Of a stretch of 64,000 nucleotides of DNA, positions 1 to 11,493 are shown one piece after another; within the stretch, counting starts at the first letter, position 1, and every line of letters begins with the position of its first letter. The position numbers and the translations under genes are program-made. The stretch is from assembly GCA_032718475.1 (NCBI GenBank), contig JAUCBJ010008499.1, positions 62,001-126,000 on the forward strand. Direction: 5' to 3'. The notes beneath the pieces were generated by a model that made no database searches, was not told where the DNA came from, and worked only from the letters and a program-made list of their open reading frames with translations. The stretch is from Nemertoderma westbladi (lineage: Eukaryota > Xenacoelomorpha > Nemertodermatida > Nemertodermatidae).

Positions 1-436
1 AATGGAGTATAGGTAGATTCGCCGACCGTGCTCAATTCGGAAGTTATTGGCAATGTTCTATGTTTATTGGGAATGTTGCTACGGCGACGCCTTGACGCCG
101 GAGTTTCGAAGACACAGTGGACGACCCAATGAACGTCGTCCTTGATGGTGAACAGCGGGTTTACCGAAAAGGAGATCTCATTGGCGCCGAGAAAACGAGC
201 GTCAAAGTTTAACTTATCGACGAAATCGTTGTTGGAAGAGGTGCCGGGGTTGTCCTTGTCGAGGAGTTTAAACCGGTAGGAGATGAACTCGTTGTGTATC
301 AGACAACCCAGCTGATCGTCTGAGTAGCGCGGTATGTAGCCGCGCACCCCGGCGCAGATGTAAACGGCCGATAGTTGGGCGCCCTCCTCCGTCGATTGGT
401 TGCCACGCGTAAACACATTCCCGTAGATTACGTCAT
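1..436 (-). CDS. FRAS1/FREM-family gene, C-terminal exon, incomplete at window edge
   Basis: The acceptor is TTATTTTCTAG|ATGACG. It is open to the window edge: DDVIYGNVFTRGNQSTEEGA, then a VYICAGVRGYIPRYS segment, LGCLIHNEFISYRFKLLD, a WVVHCVFETPASRRRRS segment and onward. The VxxVYxCxGxxGYxPxx...GC...FxxRFxLLD arrangement is that of the end of FREM2/FRAS1, just before the membrane-proximal part. RRRRS looks like a furin-type basic site, which is plausible in an extracellular protein but unproven here. No stop or transmembrane segment is reached, so the C-terminus lies outside the window. Confidence 0.85.
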
Positions 437-823
437 CTAGAAAATAATACGTTTAATTATATCAGCAAATTATAGCGAAATTAATTTAATTTAAAACATT
501 AAGGGGTATGAGCAGGTCACAATGTCGGTGTTTTATAACCAAAACAATAAACAAAATGTGACCAATTTGTGACTGTTTTAAATTGCGGTCAATGTGCGCT
601 ACAGTTCTATCAGGATCAGCTTCAGCAATTATTATTTATTACTACAATCACAGTGACGTCAGTTATTTTTTATTGCCTAAAAATTAAATCTGGCTTTATC
701 GTTGGAAACTGCAATATTTAGATAACCCCCTGTGTTTAACAACTAACAGTCATTACTATTCTCTCCCAAAAAATAGATTGGATATTTTTTAGGTAAACAA
801 AATATTAATACCCAAAACCCAAC
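437..823 (-). other. Intron of the FREM-like gene
   Basis: 387-bp GT-AG intron, AT-rich. No gene, repeat array or RNA gene seen in it. Confidence 0.7.
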
Positions 824-1079
824 CTTTCGTGAATCCATCAGCTAGACCAATGGTATCGCTGGGATTGTTCGCTCCGATAACTTGTAGCCCCAATTCCATC
901 CCTTTTGATTCGCTACTCGGCACAAGGTTGTTCACCAATAGGAGCTGCAGTTCCAGCAAAAAGCTAATTGGTTGTAACCTTGAGCAACGGGTGTAAGCGG
1001 GGATGCTGTACGATGTATCGGTAGTCTTGACAACGCACGGTAGCAACTTTATTGTGTATGAGCCGGAATGATCAAATAT
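824..1079 (-). CDS. FRAS1/FREM-family gene, C-terminal region exon
   Basis: The acceptor is ATATTTACAG|ATATTTG and the donor ACGAAAG|GTTGGG. It reads IFDHSGSYTIKLLPCVVKTT, later a RCSRLQPISFLLELQL segment, and ends GLADGFTKG. The D-x-S-G-x-Y-T-x-K-L-x-P-C motif is a hallmark of the FRAS1/FREM C-terminal region. It is 256 nt, phase 0 to phase 1, matching the next exon. A GTATTAAT donor further downstream was considered but would break the join to DDVIYGN. Confidence 0.85.
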
Positions 1080-2139
1080 CTGTAAATATATGCGAAATCT
1101 AAAAGTATAGCAATTAACACACAGGATTATAATTAGTACCGACAATACAATGAGGATAAGTCGACACCACAAATAGGAAACAATAAGCTCGGTCGGTAGG
1201 TCTAATAATAATTTTGTCCGTAACTTTAAAAAATATTGCACCTTTTCTCTAGTAGGCCCATACAAAATTTGGTTGAAAATGGTTAAAATCTTCAAAAGTT
1301 ATTTACGAATGAATTTTTCATTACAGACGGACGGACAGACAGACGGACAAACAGACGGACATGAAATTTTGCCTTATTTACTAATTATAATTGTGCGCTA
1401 AGGGTCGCCCCACAGCGAATTTAAAAATGATGAAATAAATTTGGTATTCGCTCTATTTTCAGTATTAAAGTTTACAAATAATGTAGTGTTTTTCACACGG
1501 CTTTCCGTGTCCTTTTCACACGGCTTTCCGTGTCCCTGCCCCCTCATAAACCACAAAAAATATCTGGGGGTGGTTGCGTGGCCCTCTACGGTTTCTATTT
1601 TTCAATTTGCATGTGTCGAATGTGGTTGTAAAATGCACATAAAATGGTTACCACATCAGAGAATAATCATTTTCAATTTATTCATTATTTATTATTATGT
1701 ATATTATTATATTTATGTTATATATTATTATGTATTCATCATTTTAAATTTCACTAAATAGATTTCACTCCTCCCTTATTTTCCATTTTCCTTTTCGGAT
1801 ACCACCTTTTTTGGCATGATTAATAATTTACATTATATTTTTCGTATTTACGTATTTTACTGTAGCATATTCTGAACGTAGCTACTCTTAACACCTTATC
1901 AGTTACCTACACGCGGCTGAATAAACGCCAGTATACATTTTATGGTAAACAAAACTAACTACCACCAACGGCTAAACAGTCACTGAGAGATAGGTACATT
2001 ACACTTAAATGCTTCGCTTCAAAATGGAGTTTTAGCGGCGAAGCCGCTACAATTTTTCAATTATAAACTGATCGTAAACATAATTAACTGTTTAGGCATG
2101 CAGGACCAGGGACTGTACGTTTATGTGCAACAAACTAAC
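1080..2139 (-). other. Intron of the FREM-like gene with simple repeats
   Basis: AT-rich intron. It holds an acagacgga-type tandem repeat near 1324-1361 and two exact 23-bp direct copies at 1490-1512 and 1513-1535. Each copy contains the hairpin ACACGG-CTTT-CCGTGT. A short palindrome, AGCGGCGAAGCCGCT, lies near 2033-2047. No coding potential recognised. Confidence 0.6.
1490..1535. repeat. Two 23-bp direct repeats, each a small hairpin
   Basis: Two identical adjacent copies of a 23-bp unit. Each contains an inverted repeat with ACACGG and CCGTGT arms around CTTT. Confidence 0.8.
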
Positions 2140-2378
2140 CTCTTGTTGGGATTTCATTGTCCACCACTGCCTTGGCTTATCGAAAGTTTTGTCCGTCTCG
2201 TCCAACACTAGGTCCATCGTATTATTGGCAACAGCCACTTCGGACTCCAGACGCGCAGCTGCAAACTCCTTGGGGTAGAAATCTAGAAACTGTCCCTGGA
2301 ACTCAGGGACAGTCTCAAAGGATACCTTCAGTTCCGGGTGGTTCCTGTCAACCGTGATACTGGTAGGGTAGAGAGAGG
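2140..2378 (-). CDS. FRAS1/FREM-family gene, C-terminal region exon
   Basis: With acceptor TTATTCTCCAG|CCTCTC and the single G from the previous exon it reads ASLYPTSITVDRNHPELKVS, then FETVPEFQGQFLDF and KPRQWWTMKSQQE. The donor is AACAAGAG|GTTAGTTT. The S-L-Y-P-T-S motif and the x-V-x-F-x-T-x-x-x-F-x-G block are conserved in this part of FREM2/FRAS1. A later AG (CTACCAG|TATC) was rejected because it gives an immediate stop. It is 239 nt, phase 1 to phase 0. The first ~25 nt and the acceptor are repeated in the adjoining ~62-bp array. Confidence 0.85.
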
Positions 2379-2880
2379 CTGGAGAATAAAATATCGGTTG
2401 AGTTACAAACCTTGATACTGGTAGGGTAGAGGGAGAGGCTGGGGAATAAAATATGGGTTGAGTTACAAACCGTGATACTGGTAGGGTAGAGAGAGGTTGG
2501 GGAATAAAATATCGGTTGAGTTACAAACCGTGATACTGGTAGGGTAGAGAGAGAGGTTGGGGAATAAAATATGGGTTGAGTTACAAACCGTGATACTGGT
2601 AGGGTAGAGAGAGAGGTTGGGGAATAAAATATCGGTTGAGTTACAAACCGTGATACTGGTAGGGTAGAGAGAGAGGTTGGGGAATAAAATATCGGTTGAG
2701 TTACAAACCGTGATACTGGTAGGGTAGAGAGAGAGGTTGGGGAATAAAATATCGGTTGAGTTACAAACCGTGATACTGGTAGGGTAGAGAGAGGTTGGGG
2801 AATAAAATATCGGTTGAGTTACAAACCGTGATACTGGTAGGGTAGAGAGAGAGAGGCTGGGGAATAAACTATCGATTGAG
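2378..2880. repeat. ~62-bp minisatellite containing the exon-start and acceptor of the FREM-like exon 2140-2378
   Basis: About eight tandem units of ~60-64 bp. On the minus strand each unit reads an intron 3' end (ATATTTTATTCCCCA), then the exon's first bases (CCTCTCTCTACCCTACCAG and TATCACGG). It then restarts with GTTTGTAACTC instead of continuing as exon. The real junction has CTCCAG|CC. The copy near 2436 and the last copy near 2858 have CCCCAG. The intervening copies have CCCCAA, so the splice AG is lost. Confidence 0.9.
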
Positions 2881-4551
2881 TTCTACCTTTTCCCCTCTGA
2901 CCTCCAACTGCTCCCCTCACAACTAACATTCTGCCCGCCCACCTCTAACACCTCCTCTTGCACTTATACCGTTATCCCCTGCCTCGCCACCTCCACCAAT
3001 ATCTCTCACTTCTCCCTTCCTTACATCATCAGCATCCAGTATTCCATCTGATTCATCGTCTACAATAGTTTCAATGACACCTTCCGCCTGAGACACATGG
3101 ACTGCTACGCCATTCTCGATGCAGAATATTCTTACAAGAAATATTTATCATATAGATATCGCCACCCTCCTGGTTATATATAATAATCTCGTGGGCCTTT
3201 CCAATTCCCTGGAGGGGGCCTATGTTACTTGGTATGGTATCGTTTACCAGTTCCACATCATTAGCTGAGTATGAAAATATCTACCTATTAATCTATCTAT
3301 TAATACGAGATTTTAGCATGGCAATTATGTCATTGAAGCTAGGGGTATCGCCATCAATGTGCATGCCAATAATGTTTGACAATGTCCTCAATCGTTCCAC
3401 CAACTCCATCCGCTGGGCCCTTCCCGTGACCAGCCTCCAAATATATCCAACGGATTTTCTTATTCTTAGCCTTAGCAACTTCATTAATTAGAAATACAAT
3501 TAGTCCTATTGCGGTTCTACGGAAGTGTTACAGGTGAGACATGTCCTACTCTGTAGCCCAAATTTATTCGATTTACATGTTATATGTGGGACGTCCAGCT
3601 CTGTGACGATTTTTTGTGTTATAGGTGGGACAAAGCTCATGCTGATAAATGTAAAAGCAACTAAAGTCTATTCCATAGTCAATTATTGTTGCCACTAATG
3701 ATTACTCAAGCAAAAGACCAAGAACTTGGCTATATGCTGATATTAGAATCTTCATATCACGTTTGTTAGAACTGATTCTAGAGCATGGTAAAGCAATGCA
3801 CTTGACGTTACACATGGGACAATCCTAATTGACATAATCGACTCGCACGTATAAAACCAGCCATATCGCCGGTTTGTTTTGTATTTTTTCGTAGAATCTT
3901 GATGTTCAACTTCCCGAAGATTTTCCTTTCAAATAAGAATTTAGTTTATAGAATCCAAATAAAAACCTATTGGTTAATTCAGTTGTTACCGTTTGGGACA
4001 AGTAATTGTCAAAAATAGGGGTATATTATCTATTGTTTTATTTAAATATGATATCAATAAAACAATTTGGAAGTTATTCCATTGCATTCCTCTATTATTT
4101 AGCTTTAAATGAGCTATAACTTGTTGAAATACACCCAGTAGATGTCAAAATACATTCCCCACAATGCAATGAACTTTTTTGGACAATTGAAAAAACTGGA
4201 TTTTTTAGTACTAAAAGGTCTGTAAAATCTTTCAAAGTCGGAGTGGCAGTATGATTTTTTGTGCATCTGTTGGACCATAAAATTATCTTCAAAATATATA
4301 TAACTTTACTAGGTTCCAAAATAAATATCATTCTAAAATTAAGTCGAATCGTGTGGGAAACGTTTTTGGCCACTCTTTGGTGAGTATGGGCCAAATAAGT
4401 AAATAAATTACTTACCTTCCGTTCAGTTATAATGTGATTCTTGTTGATATAAATAAATATAACGGGAGTAGTATTCTAACAGAGTGAAATAATGTTAAAA
4501 TTTGGAAAGAAATAATATTTCGATAATAAATAAAAGAAAGTCATTATTTAC
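2881..4551 (-). other. Rest of the FREM-like intron, no gene recognised
   Basis: Holds a C/T-rich stretch (2890-3020) and then AT-rich sequence. Short minus-strand open segments near 3071-3484 (one reads RKSVGYIWRLVTGRAQRMEL) may be transposon debris but match nothing I recognise. A G/T-rich and AT-rich tail follows to the donor at 4551. Confidence 0.5.
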
Positions 4552-4756
4552 CTTTTTGTGAACCCAACGGGTTATTGGTTACTATGCCAGCCGCCCAGAC
4601 CATGTCCGTCTGGTAGGTGTAATAAAGTCTCATAGGTTCGATATGAGACCAAACGGAATTCCATACGATTTGGGGGTCGGTGTTCCATCGACGAGTAACC
4701 ATGGCAATATAGACGGTCAGTTGTAGTTGCATTATTGATTGGCTACTGGTTGACAT
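4552..4756 (-). CDS. FRAS1/FREM-family gene, C-terminal region exon
   Basis: The acceptor is TTTATTTAG|ATGTCAACC and the donor CACAAAAAG|GTAAATAATG. It reads MSTSSQSIMQLQLTVYIAMV, then an aromatic-rich strand region and YYTYQTDMVWAAGIVTN. This matches the layout of the family's C-terminal region (LxLxVPLYVSYV-type strand, then a 'TFVYDTAIxWxxGI'-type strand). It is 205 nt, enters in phase 0 and leaves in phase 1. The 4-kb 17-bp array fills the intron upstream of it. Confidence 0.8.
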
Positions 4757-4883
4757 CTAAATAAATCAATAGGAGATGTAAATACAAAGGATATAACATG
4801 TTCAGACACAGTTGCAGACACAGTGTCTTCACTTATAGTATTCCCACCGTAGCCTGTAGCTGTGTCTGCTCCCCCACTCTGCA

Positions 4884-7800
4884 GTGCAACCGTGTCCGTA
4901 GTGCAACTGTATCCGCAGTGCAAACTGTATCCGCAGTGCAACTGTGTCCGCAGTGCAACTGTGTCCGCAGTGCAACTGTATCAGCAGTGCAACTGTGTCC
5001 GCAGTGCAACTGTGTCCGCAGTGCAACTATATCCGCAGTACAACTGTATCCGCAGTGCAACTGCGTCCGCAGTGCAACTGTGTTCGCACTCCGCAGTGCA
5101 ACTGTGTCCGCAATGCAACTGTGTTGGTAGTGCAACTGTGTCCGCAGTGTAACTGTGTTCGCACTCCGCAGTGCAACTGTGTCCGCAATGCAACTGTGTT
5201 GGTAGTGCAACTATATCCGCAGTACAACTGTATCCGCAGTGCAACTGTGTCCGCAGTGCAACTGTGTTCGCACTCCGCAGTGCAACTGTGTCCGCAATGC
5301 AACTGTGTTGGTAGTGCAACTGTGTCCGCAGTGCAACTGTGTTCGCACTCCGCAGTGCAACTGTGTCCGCAATGCAACTGTGTTGGTAGTGCAACTATAT
5401 CCGCAGTACAACTGTATCCGCAGTGCAACTGTGTTCGCACTCCGCAGTGCAACTGTGTCCGCAATGCAACTGTGTTGGTAGTGCAACTGTATCCGCAGTG
5501 CAACTGTGTCCGCAGTGCAACTGTGTTCGCACTCCGCAGTGCAACTGTGTCCGCAATGCAACTGTGTTGGTAGTGCAACTGTGTCCGCAGTGCAACTGTG
5601 TTCGCACTCCGCAGTGCAACTGTGTCCGCAATGCAACTGTGTTGGTAGTGCAACTGTGTCCGCAGTGCAACTATGTCCGCAGTGCAACTGTATCCGCAGT
5701 GCAACTGTGTCCGCAGTGCAACTGTGTCCGCAGTGCAACTATATCCGCAGTACAACTGTATCCGCAGTGCAACTGTGTCCGCAGTGCAACTGTGTTCGCA
5801 CTCCGCAGTGCAACTGTGTCCGCAATGCAACTGTGTTGGTAGTGCAACTGTGTCCGCAGTGCAACTGTGTCCGCAGTGCAACTGTGTCCACAGTGCAACT
5901 GTGTCCGCAGTGCAACTGTGTCCACAGTGCAACTGTGTCCGCAGTGCAACTGTGTCCGCAGTGCAACTGTATCCGCAGTGCAACTGTGTCCGCAGAGCAA
6001 CTGTGTCCGCAGTGCAACTGTGTCCGCAGTGCAACTCTGTCCGCAGTGCAACTGTGTCCGCAGTGCAACTGTGTCCGCAGTGCAACTGTGTCCGCAGTGC
6101 AACTGTGTCCGCAGTGCAACTGTGTCCGCAGTACAACTGTGTCCGCAGTGTAACTGTGTCCGCAATGCAACTGTGTTTGTAGTGCAACTGTGTCCGCAGT
6201 TCAACTGTGTCCGCAATTCAACTGTGTCCGCAGTGCAACTGTGTCTGCAGTTCAACTGTGTCCGCAGTGCAACTGTGTCCGCAGTGCAACTGTGTCCGCA
6301 GTGCAACTGTGTCCGCAGTGCAACTATGTCCGCAGTGTAACTGTGTCCGCAATGCAACTGTGGTTGTAGTGGAACTGTGTCCGCAGTTCAACTGTGTCCG
6401 CAGTGCAACTGTGTCCGCAGTTCAACTGTATCCACAGTGCAACTGTGTCCGCAGTGCAACTGTGTTTGTAGTGGAACTGTGTCCGCAGTTCAACTGTGGC
6501 CGCAGTGCAACTGTGTCGGCGGTGCAACTGTGTCCGCAATGCAACTGTGTTTGTAGTGGAACTGTGTCCGCAGTTCAACTGTGTCCGCAGTGCAACTGTG
6601 TTTGTAGTGGAACTGTGTCCGCAGTTCAACTGTATCCACAGTGCAACTGTGTCCACAGTGCAACGGTGTTTGTAGTGGAACTGTGTCCGCAGTTCAACTG
6701 TGGCCGCAGTGCAACTGTGTCCGCGGTGCAACTGTGTCCGCAGTGCAACTGTGTCCGCAGTTCAACTGTGTCCGCAGTGCAACTGTGTCCGCAATGTAAC
6801 TGTGATTGTAGTGGAACTGTGTCTGTAGTTCAACTGTGTCCGCAGTGCAACTGTGTCCGCAGTTCAACTGTGTCCGAAGTACAACTGTGTCCGCAGTGCA
6901 ACTGTGTTGGCAGTGCGACTGTGTCCGCAATGCAACTGTGTTTGTAGTGGAACTGTGTCCGCAGTTCAACTGTGTCCGCAGTGCAACTGTGTCCGCAGTT
7001 CAACTGTGTCCACAGTGCAACTGTGTCCGCAGTTCAACTGTGTTTGTAGTGCAACCGTGTCCGCAGTGCAACTGTGTTTGTAGTGCAACTGTGTCCGCAG
7101 TGGAACTGTGTCCGCAATGCAACTGTGTTTGTAGTGGAACTGTGACCGCAGTTCAACTGTGTCCGCAGTGCAACTGTGTCCGCAGAGCAACTGTGTCCGC
7201 AGTGCAACTGTGTCCGCAGTGCAACTGTGTCCGCAGTTCAACTGTGTCCGCAGTTCAACTGTGTGTGTAGTGCAACTGTGTCCGAAGTTCAACTGTGTCC
7301 ACAGTGCAACTGTGTTCGCAGTGCAACTGTGTCCGCAATGCAACTGTGTTTGTAGTGCAACTGTGTCCGCAGTTCAACTGTGTCCACAGTGCAACTGTGT
7401 CCGCAGTGCACCTGTGTCCGCAGTGCAACTGTGTCCGCAGTTCAACTGTCTCCGCAGTGCAGCTGTGTCCGCAGTTCAACTGTGTTTGTAGTGCAACATT
7501 GTCCACAGTGCAACTGTGTCCGCAATGCAACTGTGTTTGTAGAGCAACTGTGTCCGCAGTGCAACTGTGTCCGCAATGCAACTGTGTTTGTAGTGCAACT
7601 GTGTCCGAAGTTCAACTGTGTCCGCAGTGCAACTGTGTCCGCAATGCAACTGTGATTGTAGTGGAACTGTGTCTGTAGTTCAACTGTGTCCGCAGTGCAA
7701 CTGTGTCCGCAGTTCAACTGTGTCCGAAGTGCAACTGTGTCCGCAGTGCAACTGTGTCCGCAGTGCAACTGTGTCCGCAATGCAACTGTGTTTGTAGTGC

Positions 7801-8867
7801 AACTGTGTCCGAAGTTCAACTGTGTCCGCAGTGCAACTGTGTCCGCAATGCAACTGTGATTGTAGTGGAACTGTGTCTGTGGTTCAACTGTGTCCGCAGT
7901 GCAACTGTGTCCGCAGTTCAACTGTGTCCGAAGTGCAACTGTGTCCGCAGTGCAACTGTGTCCGCAGTTCAACTGTGTCCGAAGTACAACTGTGTCCGCA
8001 GTGCAACTGTGTCGGCAGTGCGACTGTGTCCGCAATGCAACTGTGTTTGTAGTGGAACTGTGTCCGCAGTTCAACTGTGTCCGCAGTGCAACTGTGTCCG
8101 CAGTTCAACTGTGTCCGCAGTGCAACTGTGTCCGCAGTTCAACTGTGTTTGTAGTGCAACCGTGTCCGCAGTGCAACTGTGTTTGTAGTGCAACTGTGTC
8201 CGCAGTGGAACTGTGTCCGCAATGCAACTGTGTTTGTATGGAACTGTGACCGCAGTTCAACTGTGTCCGCAGTGCAACTGTGTCCGCAGAGCAACTGTGT
8301 CCGCAGTGCAACTGTGTCCGCAGTTCAACTGTGTCCGCAGTTCAACTGTGTGTGTAGTGCAACTGTGTCCGAAGTTCAACTGTGTCCACAGTGCAACTGT
8401 GTTCGCAGTGCAACTGTGTCCGCAATGCTACTGTGTTTGTAGTGCAACTGTGTCCGCAGTTCAACTGTGTCCGCAGTGCACCTGTGTCCGCAGTGCAACT
8501 GTGTCCGCAGTTCAACTGTCTCCGCAGTGCAGCTGTGTCCGCAGTGCAGCTGTGTCCGCAGTTCAACTGTGTTTGTAGTGCAACAGTGTCCACAGTGCAA
8601 CTGTGTCCGCAATGCAACTGTGTTTGTAGAGCAACTGTGTCCGCAGTGCAACTGTGTCCGCAATGCAACTGTGTTTGTAGTGCAACTGTGTCCGAAGTTC
8701 AACTGTGTCCGCAGTGCAACTGTGTCCGCAATGCAACTGTGATTGTAGTGGAACTGTGTCTGTAGTTCAACTGTGTCCGCAGTGCAACTGTGTCCGCAGT
8801 TCAACTGTGTCCGAAGTGCAACTGTGTCCGCAGTGCAACTGTGTCCGCAGTGCAACTGTGTCTGCAA
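4884..8867. repeat. 17-bp satellite array (GTGCAACTGTGTCCGCA family)
   Basis: About 230 tandem copies of a 17-bp unit whose commonest form is GTGCAACTGTGTCCGCA. Frequent variants are GTTCAACTGTGTCCGCA, ATGCAACTGTGTTTGTA and GTGGAACTG forms. The left part (5,080-5,840) is built from a 58-bp higher-order unit (24+17+17). The right part contains a long internal duplication: the block around 7,279-7,697 recurs around 8,367-8,785, an offset of 1,088 bp. It fills almost the whole intron 4757-8933. The many overlapping open frames (the longest 386 codons at 5027-6187) are a by-product of a 17-bp unit lacking stops and are not called as genes. Degenerate edge copies extend to about 4,803. Confidence 0.93.
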
Positions 8868-8933
8868 AGCGTCCACGCCCGTATAAGTTCTACTTTCCAA
8901 TTGTTATATACACTAGCGATGTAAAGTATTCAC

Positions 8934-9650
8934 CTTATCATCTACAGTCCAAACGGCCCCACAAACTTTCACGGCTTCGTCTATAGATATATAAGCGTCG
9001 AAGCGCCACAGACAGGCGTCGGTGTCGAGATGGCTGTAGAACTCCACCGTGTTGTTACCCCGTAACTCCCGGTTACAGTTCCCTGGCAGGAGAGCGTCGC
9101 TACAACTCTCCGCTTCCATAAACCCGTAGTCTAGAACCTTCTCGTCGCCGAGTAGGATGTTGGAGCAGGGATGTTTGTTCTTGCGGTGATCGACGGACTT
9201 GAGGGATCGAGCGAGATCGGAAAGTTCGCGGGTTGAGATTACGGGGAAGGCCCCGTCGGTGTGGTTGAGCGCGAAGGAGAGATGGAGAGCGGATCGGGAA
9301 GAATCGTAGGCGACGTCGACGCGGTACGAGGGGCCCGAACCCGAGGGAAGACAAACTCCCGCGGAGGAGTGGATCTTAGTGCGCGGACTCGCTGATTCGT
9401 GGCCCCGCTCCCGGTCCCGACTCACCGCCGCCGCCTTGCACTGCACCGTGGAGTCACCCGCCAGATAGACCCCGTCCAGGACGTTGCCCGAGGGGCTGGT
9501 TGCCACGGACACGTCGGCGTAGACCCGGGTAGGGGTCCGTGTGCCGGGTCTCGACACGAACCAGTAGTACTGCGTCAGCGAGTCGTCTATGTATTCGATG
9601 GTACACGAGTGTCTGTACATCTCGAACTCCGGATGAATTGGGTTGCAAAC
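8934..9650 (-). CDS. FRAS1/FREM-family gene, large C-terminal exon
   Basis: The acceptor is ACTTCATCAG|GTTTGC and the donor GATGATAAG|GTGAATAC. 717 nt encode 239 residues without interruption, starting VCNPIHPEFEMYRHSC. Blocks recognisable from the conserved region after the Calx-beta domains of FRAS1/FREM2/FREM3 follow in order: a YYWFVSRPG segment, GVYLAGDSTVQCKA, SSAGVCLPSGSGPSYRVDV, an FPVISTREL segment, a HPCSN block and DACLWRFDAYISIDEAVKVCG. It is the strongest single piece of evidence for the family. GC content and codon use are clearly higher than in the flanking AT-rich introns. Confidence 0.92.
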
Positions 9651-10157
9651 CTGATGAAGTCAAGATAAATAAATACAACAATAATTATTATAATATTACG
9701 TTTATGGTGAATCGCGTAACAATTGTAGTTACTTGAGAAGAAAAACCTGATGGCGATAACTATATTATTATGGTTGATACTTTCAAAGAACTTCCTCCGT
9801 TCACAATAACTGAAGGAACGAGTTAATAACCTACAGAACTATAATAAACGTAGCCACAAGTAACTCAAATAATATTTACATAATATCACTAGTTTTGATA
9901 TTGCCAACCCTGTTAGTTGCAGGATATGTAAACATTATGTTTTAACAAAATTATTCGTTTTTAATATATCGTATTAAATGTATTTACTAAGAGAGAGGAT
10001 CCCTCTAGCGATAGAATGTGGCAGCAGGTAAAACTTGCGCCTCTTGCGGCAAGGGAATGTAATTATGTCTAATGAAATTGCCAATACGATCAATTCAACA
10101 AATTATTATTGATTAATGTAATGCAATGTTTGCGGTTTAATGTTAGTTGAAACTCAC
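9651..10157 (-). other. Intron of the FREM-like gene
   Basis: 507-bp AT-rich GT-AG intron. Nothing further recognised. Confidence 0.7.
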
Positions 10158-10313
10158 AGTAATACAAACTACAGGGTAGCCGTTCATCGGTATATCGTCC
10201 CAGTGACTCTTAGGGTTCTGTATGTCCTTTAGGGACACCACTAGCGGAGACGACTTGAATTTGGGGTGCAAGGATACCCTGGTGTCCAGGATTTCAACGA
10301 CTGTTTCATTCAG
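10158..10313 (-). CDS. FRAS1/FREM-family gene, exon linking the last Calx-beta domain to the C-terminal region
   Basis: The acceptor is TTTGTATTTCAG|CTG and the donor ATTACT|GTGAGTTTC. It reads LNETVVEILDTRVSLHPKFK, then a linker with an SHWDDIPMNGYPVVCIT segment. The opening closes the Calx-beta domain (x-x-V-x-I-L-D). The rest leads into the Cys-rich region coded by 8934-9650. It is 156 nt, phase 0 on both sides. Confidence 0.8.
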
Positions 10314-10450
10314 CTGAAATACAAAGAAATTAGTTATCAATGTTGCAGCAAGAATCCTAAACCGTATATTATATAGGCCTAACTACCTACAGTACAAACT
10401 GAAAGTAAATAAATAGTGACTCTGTATGATGTACTACACAACACACTTAC

Positions 10451-10590
10451 CGTAACTACAACCGGTGAATTCAGACTCGGGTTAACCAACTCAACGAAAA
10501 CAATGAACTGCTCGGGGTCTTCCTCTATCGCGTCCGTAAACACCCTGATCTCGACAATTATTCTAGAACTGTCCTTCGGGAAATCCATCC
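10451..10590 (-). CDS. FRAS1/FREM-family gene, Calx-beta exon
   Basis: The acceptor is CTTGTTTTAG|GGATGG and the donor GTAGTTACG|GTAAGTGTG. It reads GMDFPKDSSRIIVEIRVFTD and then AIEEDPEQFIVFVELVNPS. The D...E-x-D-P-E-x-F block is the acidic Calx-beta core. It is 140 nt and moves the reading frame from phase 1 to phase 0, which fits both neighbours. Confidence 0.82.
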
Positions 10591-11089
10591 CTAAAACAAG
10601 AGTGGATAGCAGCTACACAATTATGTTACGCCGTGTTATGTAGTGCTATAAGGGATGCAGTAAGGAGTAGGGATGCGACGGAGCTCCGGGCCAATTTTCT
10701 GGTTCCGGCTCCGGGCAAATTAACCCGGAGCCAATCCGGAGCTTTTGTTGTTTAAATTCAAATTACAATAATAGTTTTTCTGATATATGAATAATGTAAA
10801 TATCATAGTAATTAACATAATAACTCATTAAGTAATTTACAGGTTGTTTTTTAAGTTTCCTGATAACCCCCCCACCCCCCCCCCCCCCACCCCCTTGTGA
10901 AATTGTTTAAATATTTGAACAAAAACATTGAAATTATTCAGTTAATTCAATTAATATTCTTCCCATAGTGAGTGTGAACTGAAAAGTCTAAAACAGTATA
11001 TTTTTGCCCATTGAACACCAGATAGGAGGGTCGGGTCAGAGTAAAACGCGGATCCGGATTCTACATTTAACATTGTCCCTACGGAGGTC

Positions 11090-11215
11090 GATTTTTTTAC
11101 ATTTTTATAACTCCCAAAAATAAAACTATAACCTGTTCTATTGACTTTAGTTTATTGTTTTGGTTAAAATAACGTGCCACTGTAACCTGCTCCTTTCCCT
11201 AAATTGAGAATTTTG
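11090..11215. repeat. Interspersed repeat, copy 1
   Basis: Shares long stretches with 11,320-11,480 and 16,155-16,330: CAAAAATAAAACT, CTGTTCTATTG, TAGTTTATTGTTTTG and GTAACCTGCTCCTTTCCC. Flanked by two GGATCCGGAT motifs at about 11,049 and 11,220. No coding capacity, family unknown. Confidence 0.6.
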
Positions 11216-11319
11216 GAATCCGGATCCGGATCCGCGTTTTACACCTACCCGAGATAGGAGAGTCTTTGGACGCAATCAAAATTCATCCCTCTCCAGGAGA
11301 AAATCGACGCAAATAACTG

Positions 11320-11493
11320 CCGATTACTCCCAAAAATAAAACTGTATCCTGTTCTATTGGATATAGTTTATTGTTTTGATTAGAGTAGCTTGCGACTGTA
11401 AACTGCTCATTTCCCTTAAATGATAATTTGACATTGAGGCGGGATATTAATTCGCCGAGTAAGAATTTGCATAAAATCCCCCCCCCCCCCCCC
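11320..11493. repeat. Interspersed repeat, copy 2, ending in poly-C
   Basis: Second copy of the same repeat. Here and in copy 3 the shared end includes ACATTGAGGCGGGATATTAA and a poly-C tract. Confidence 0.6.

Noticed and set aside
2157-2357. Plus-strand 66-codon open frame
   Set aside because: It is antisense to the FREM-like exon 2140-2378, which has splice sites, matching phases and family motifs.
2340-2360. Acceptor CTACCAG|TATC as the start of exon 2140-2378
   Set aside because: Joining there gives a stop codon at once. The upstream CTCCAG|CC acceptor gives the conserved SLYPTS reading.
5027-6187. 386-codon minus-strand open frame and many overlapping frames in the 17-bp array
   Set aside because: A 17-bp unit without stop codons keeps all frames open for long stretches. 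There is no start context, domain or codon bias; it is repeat translation.
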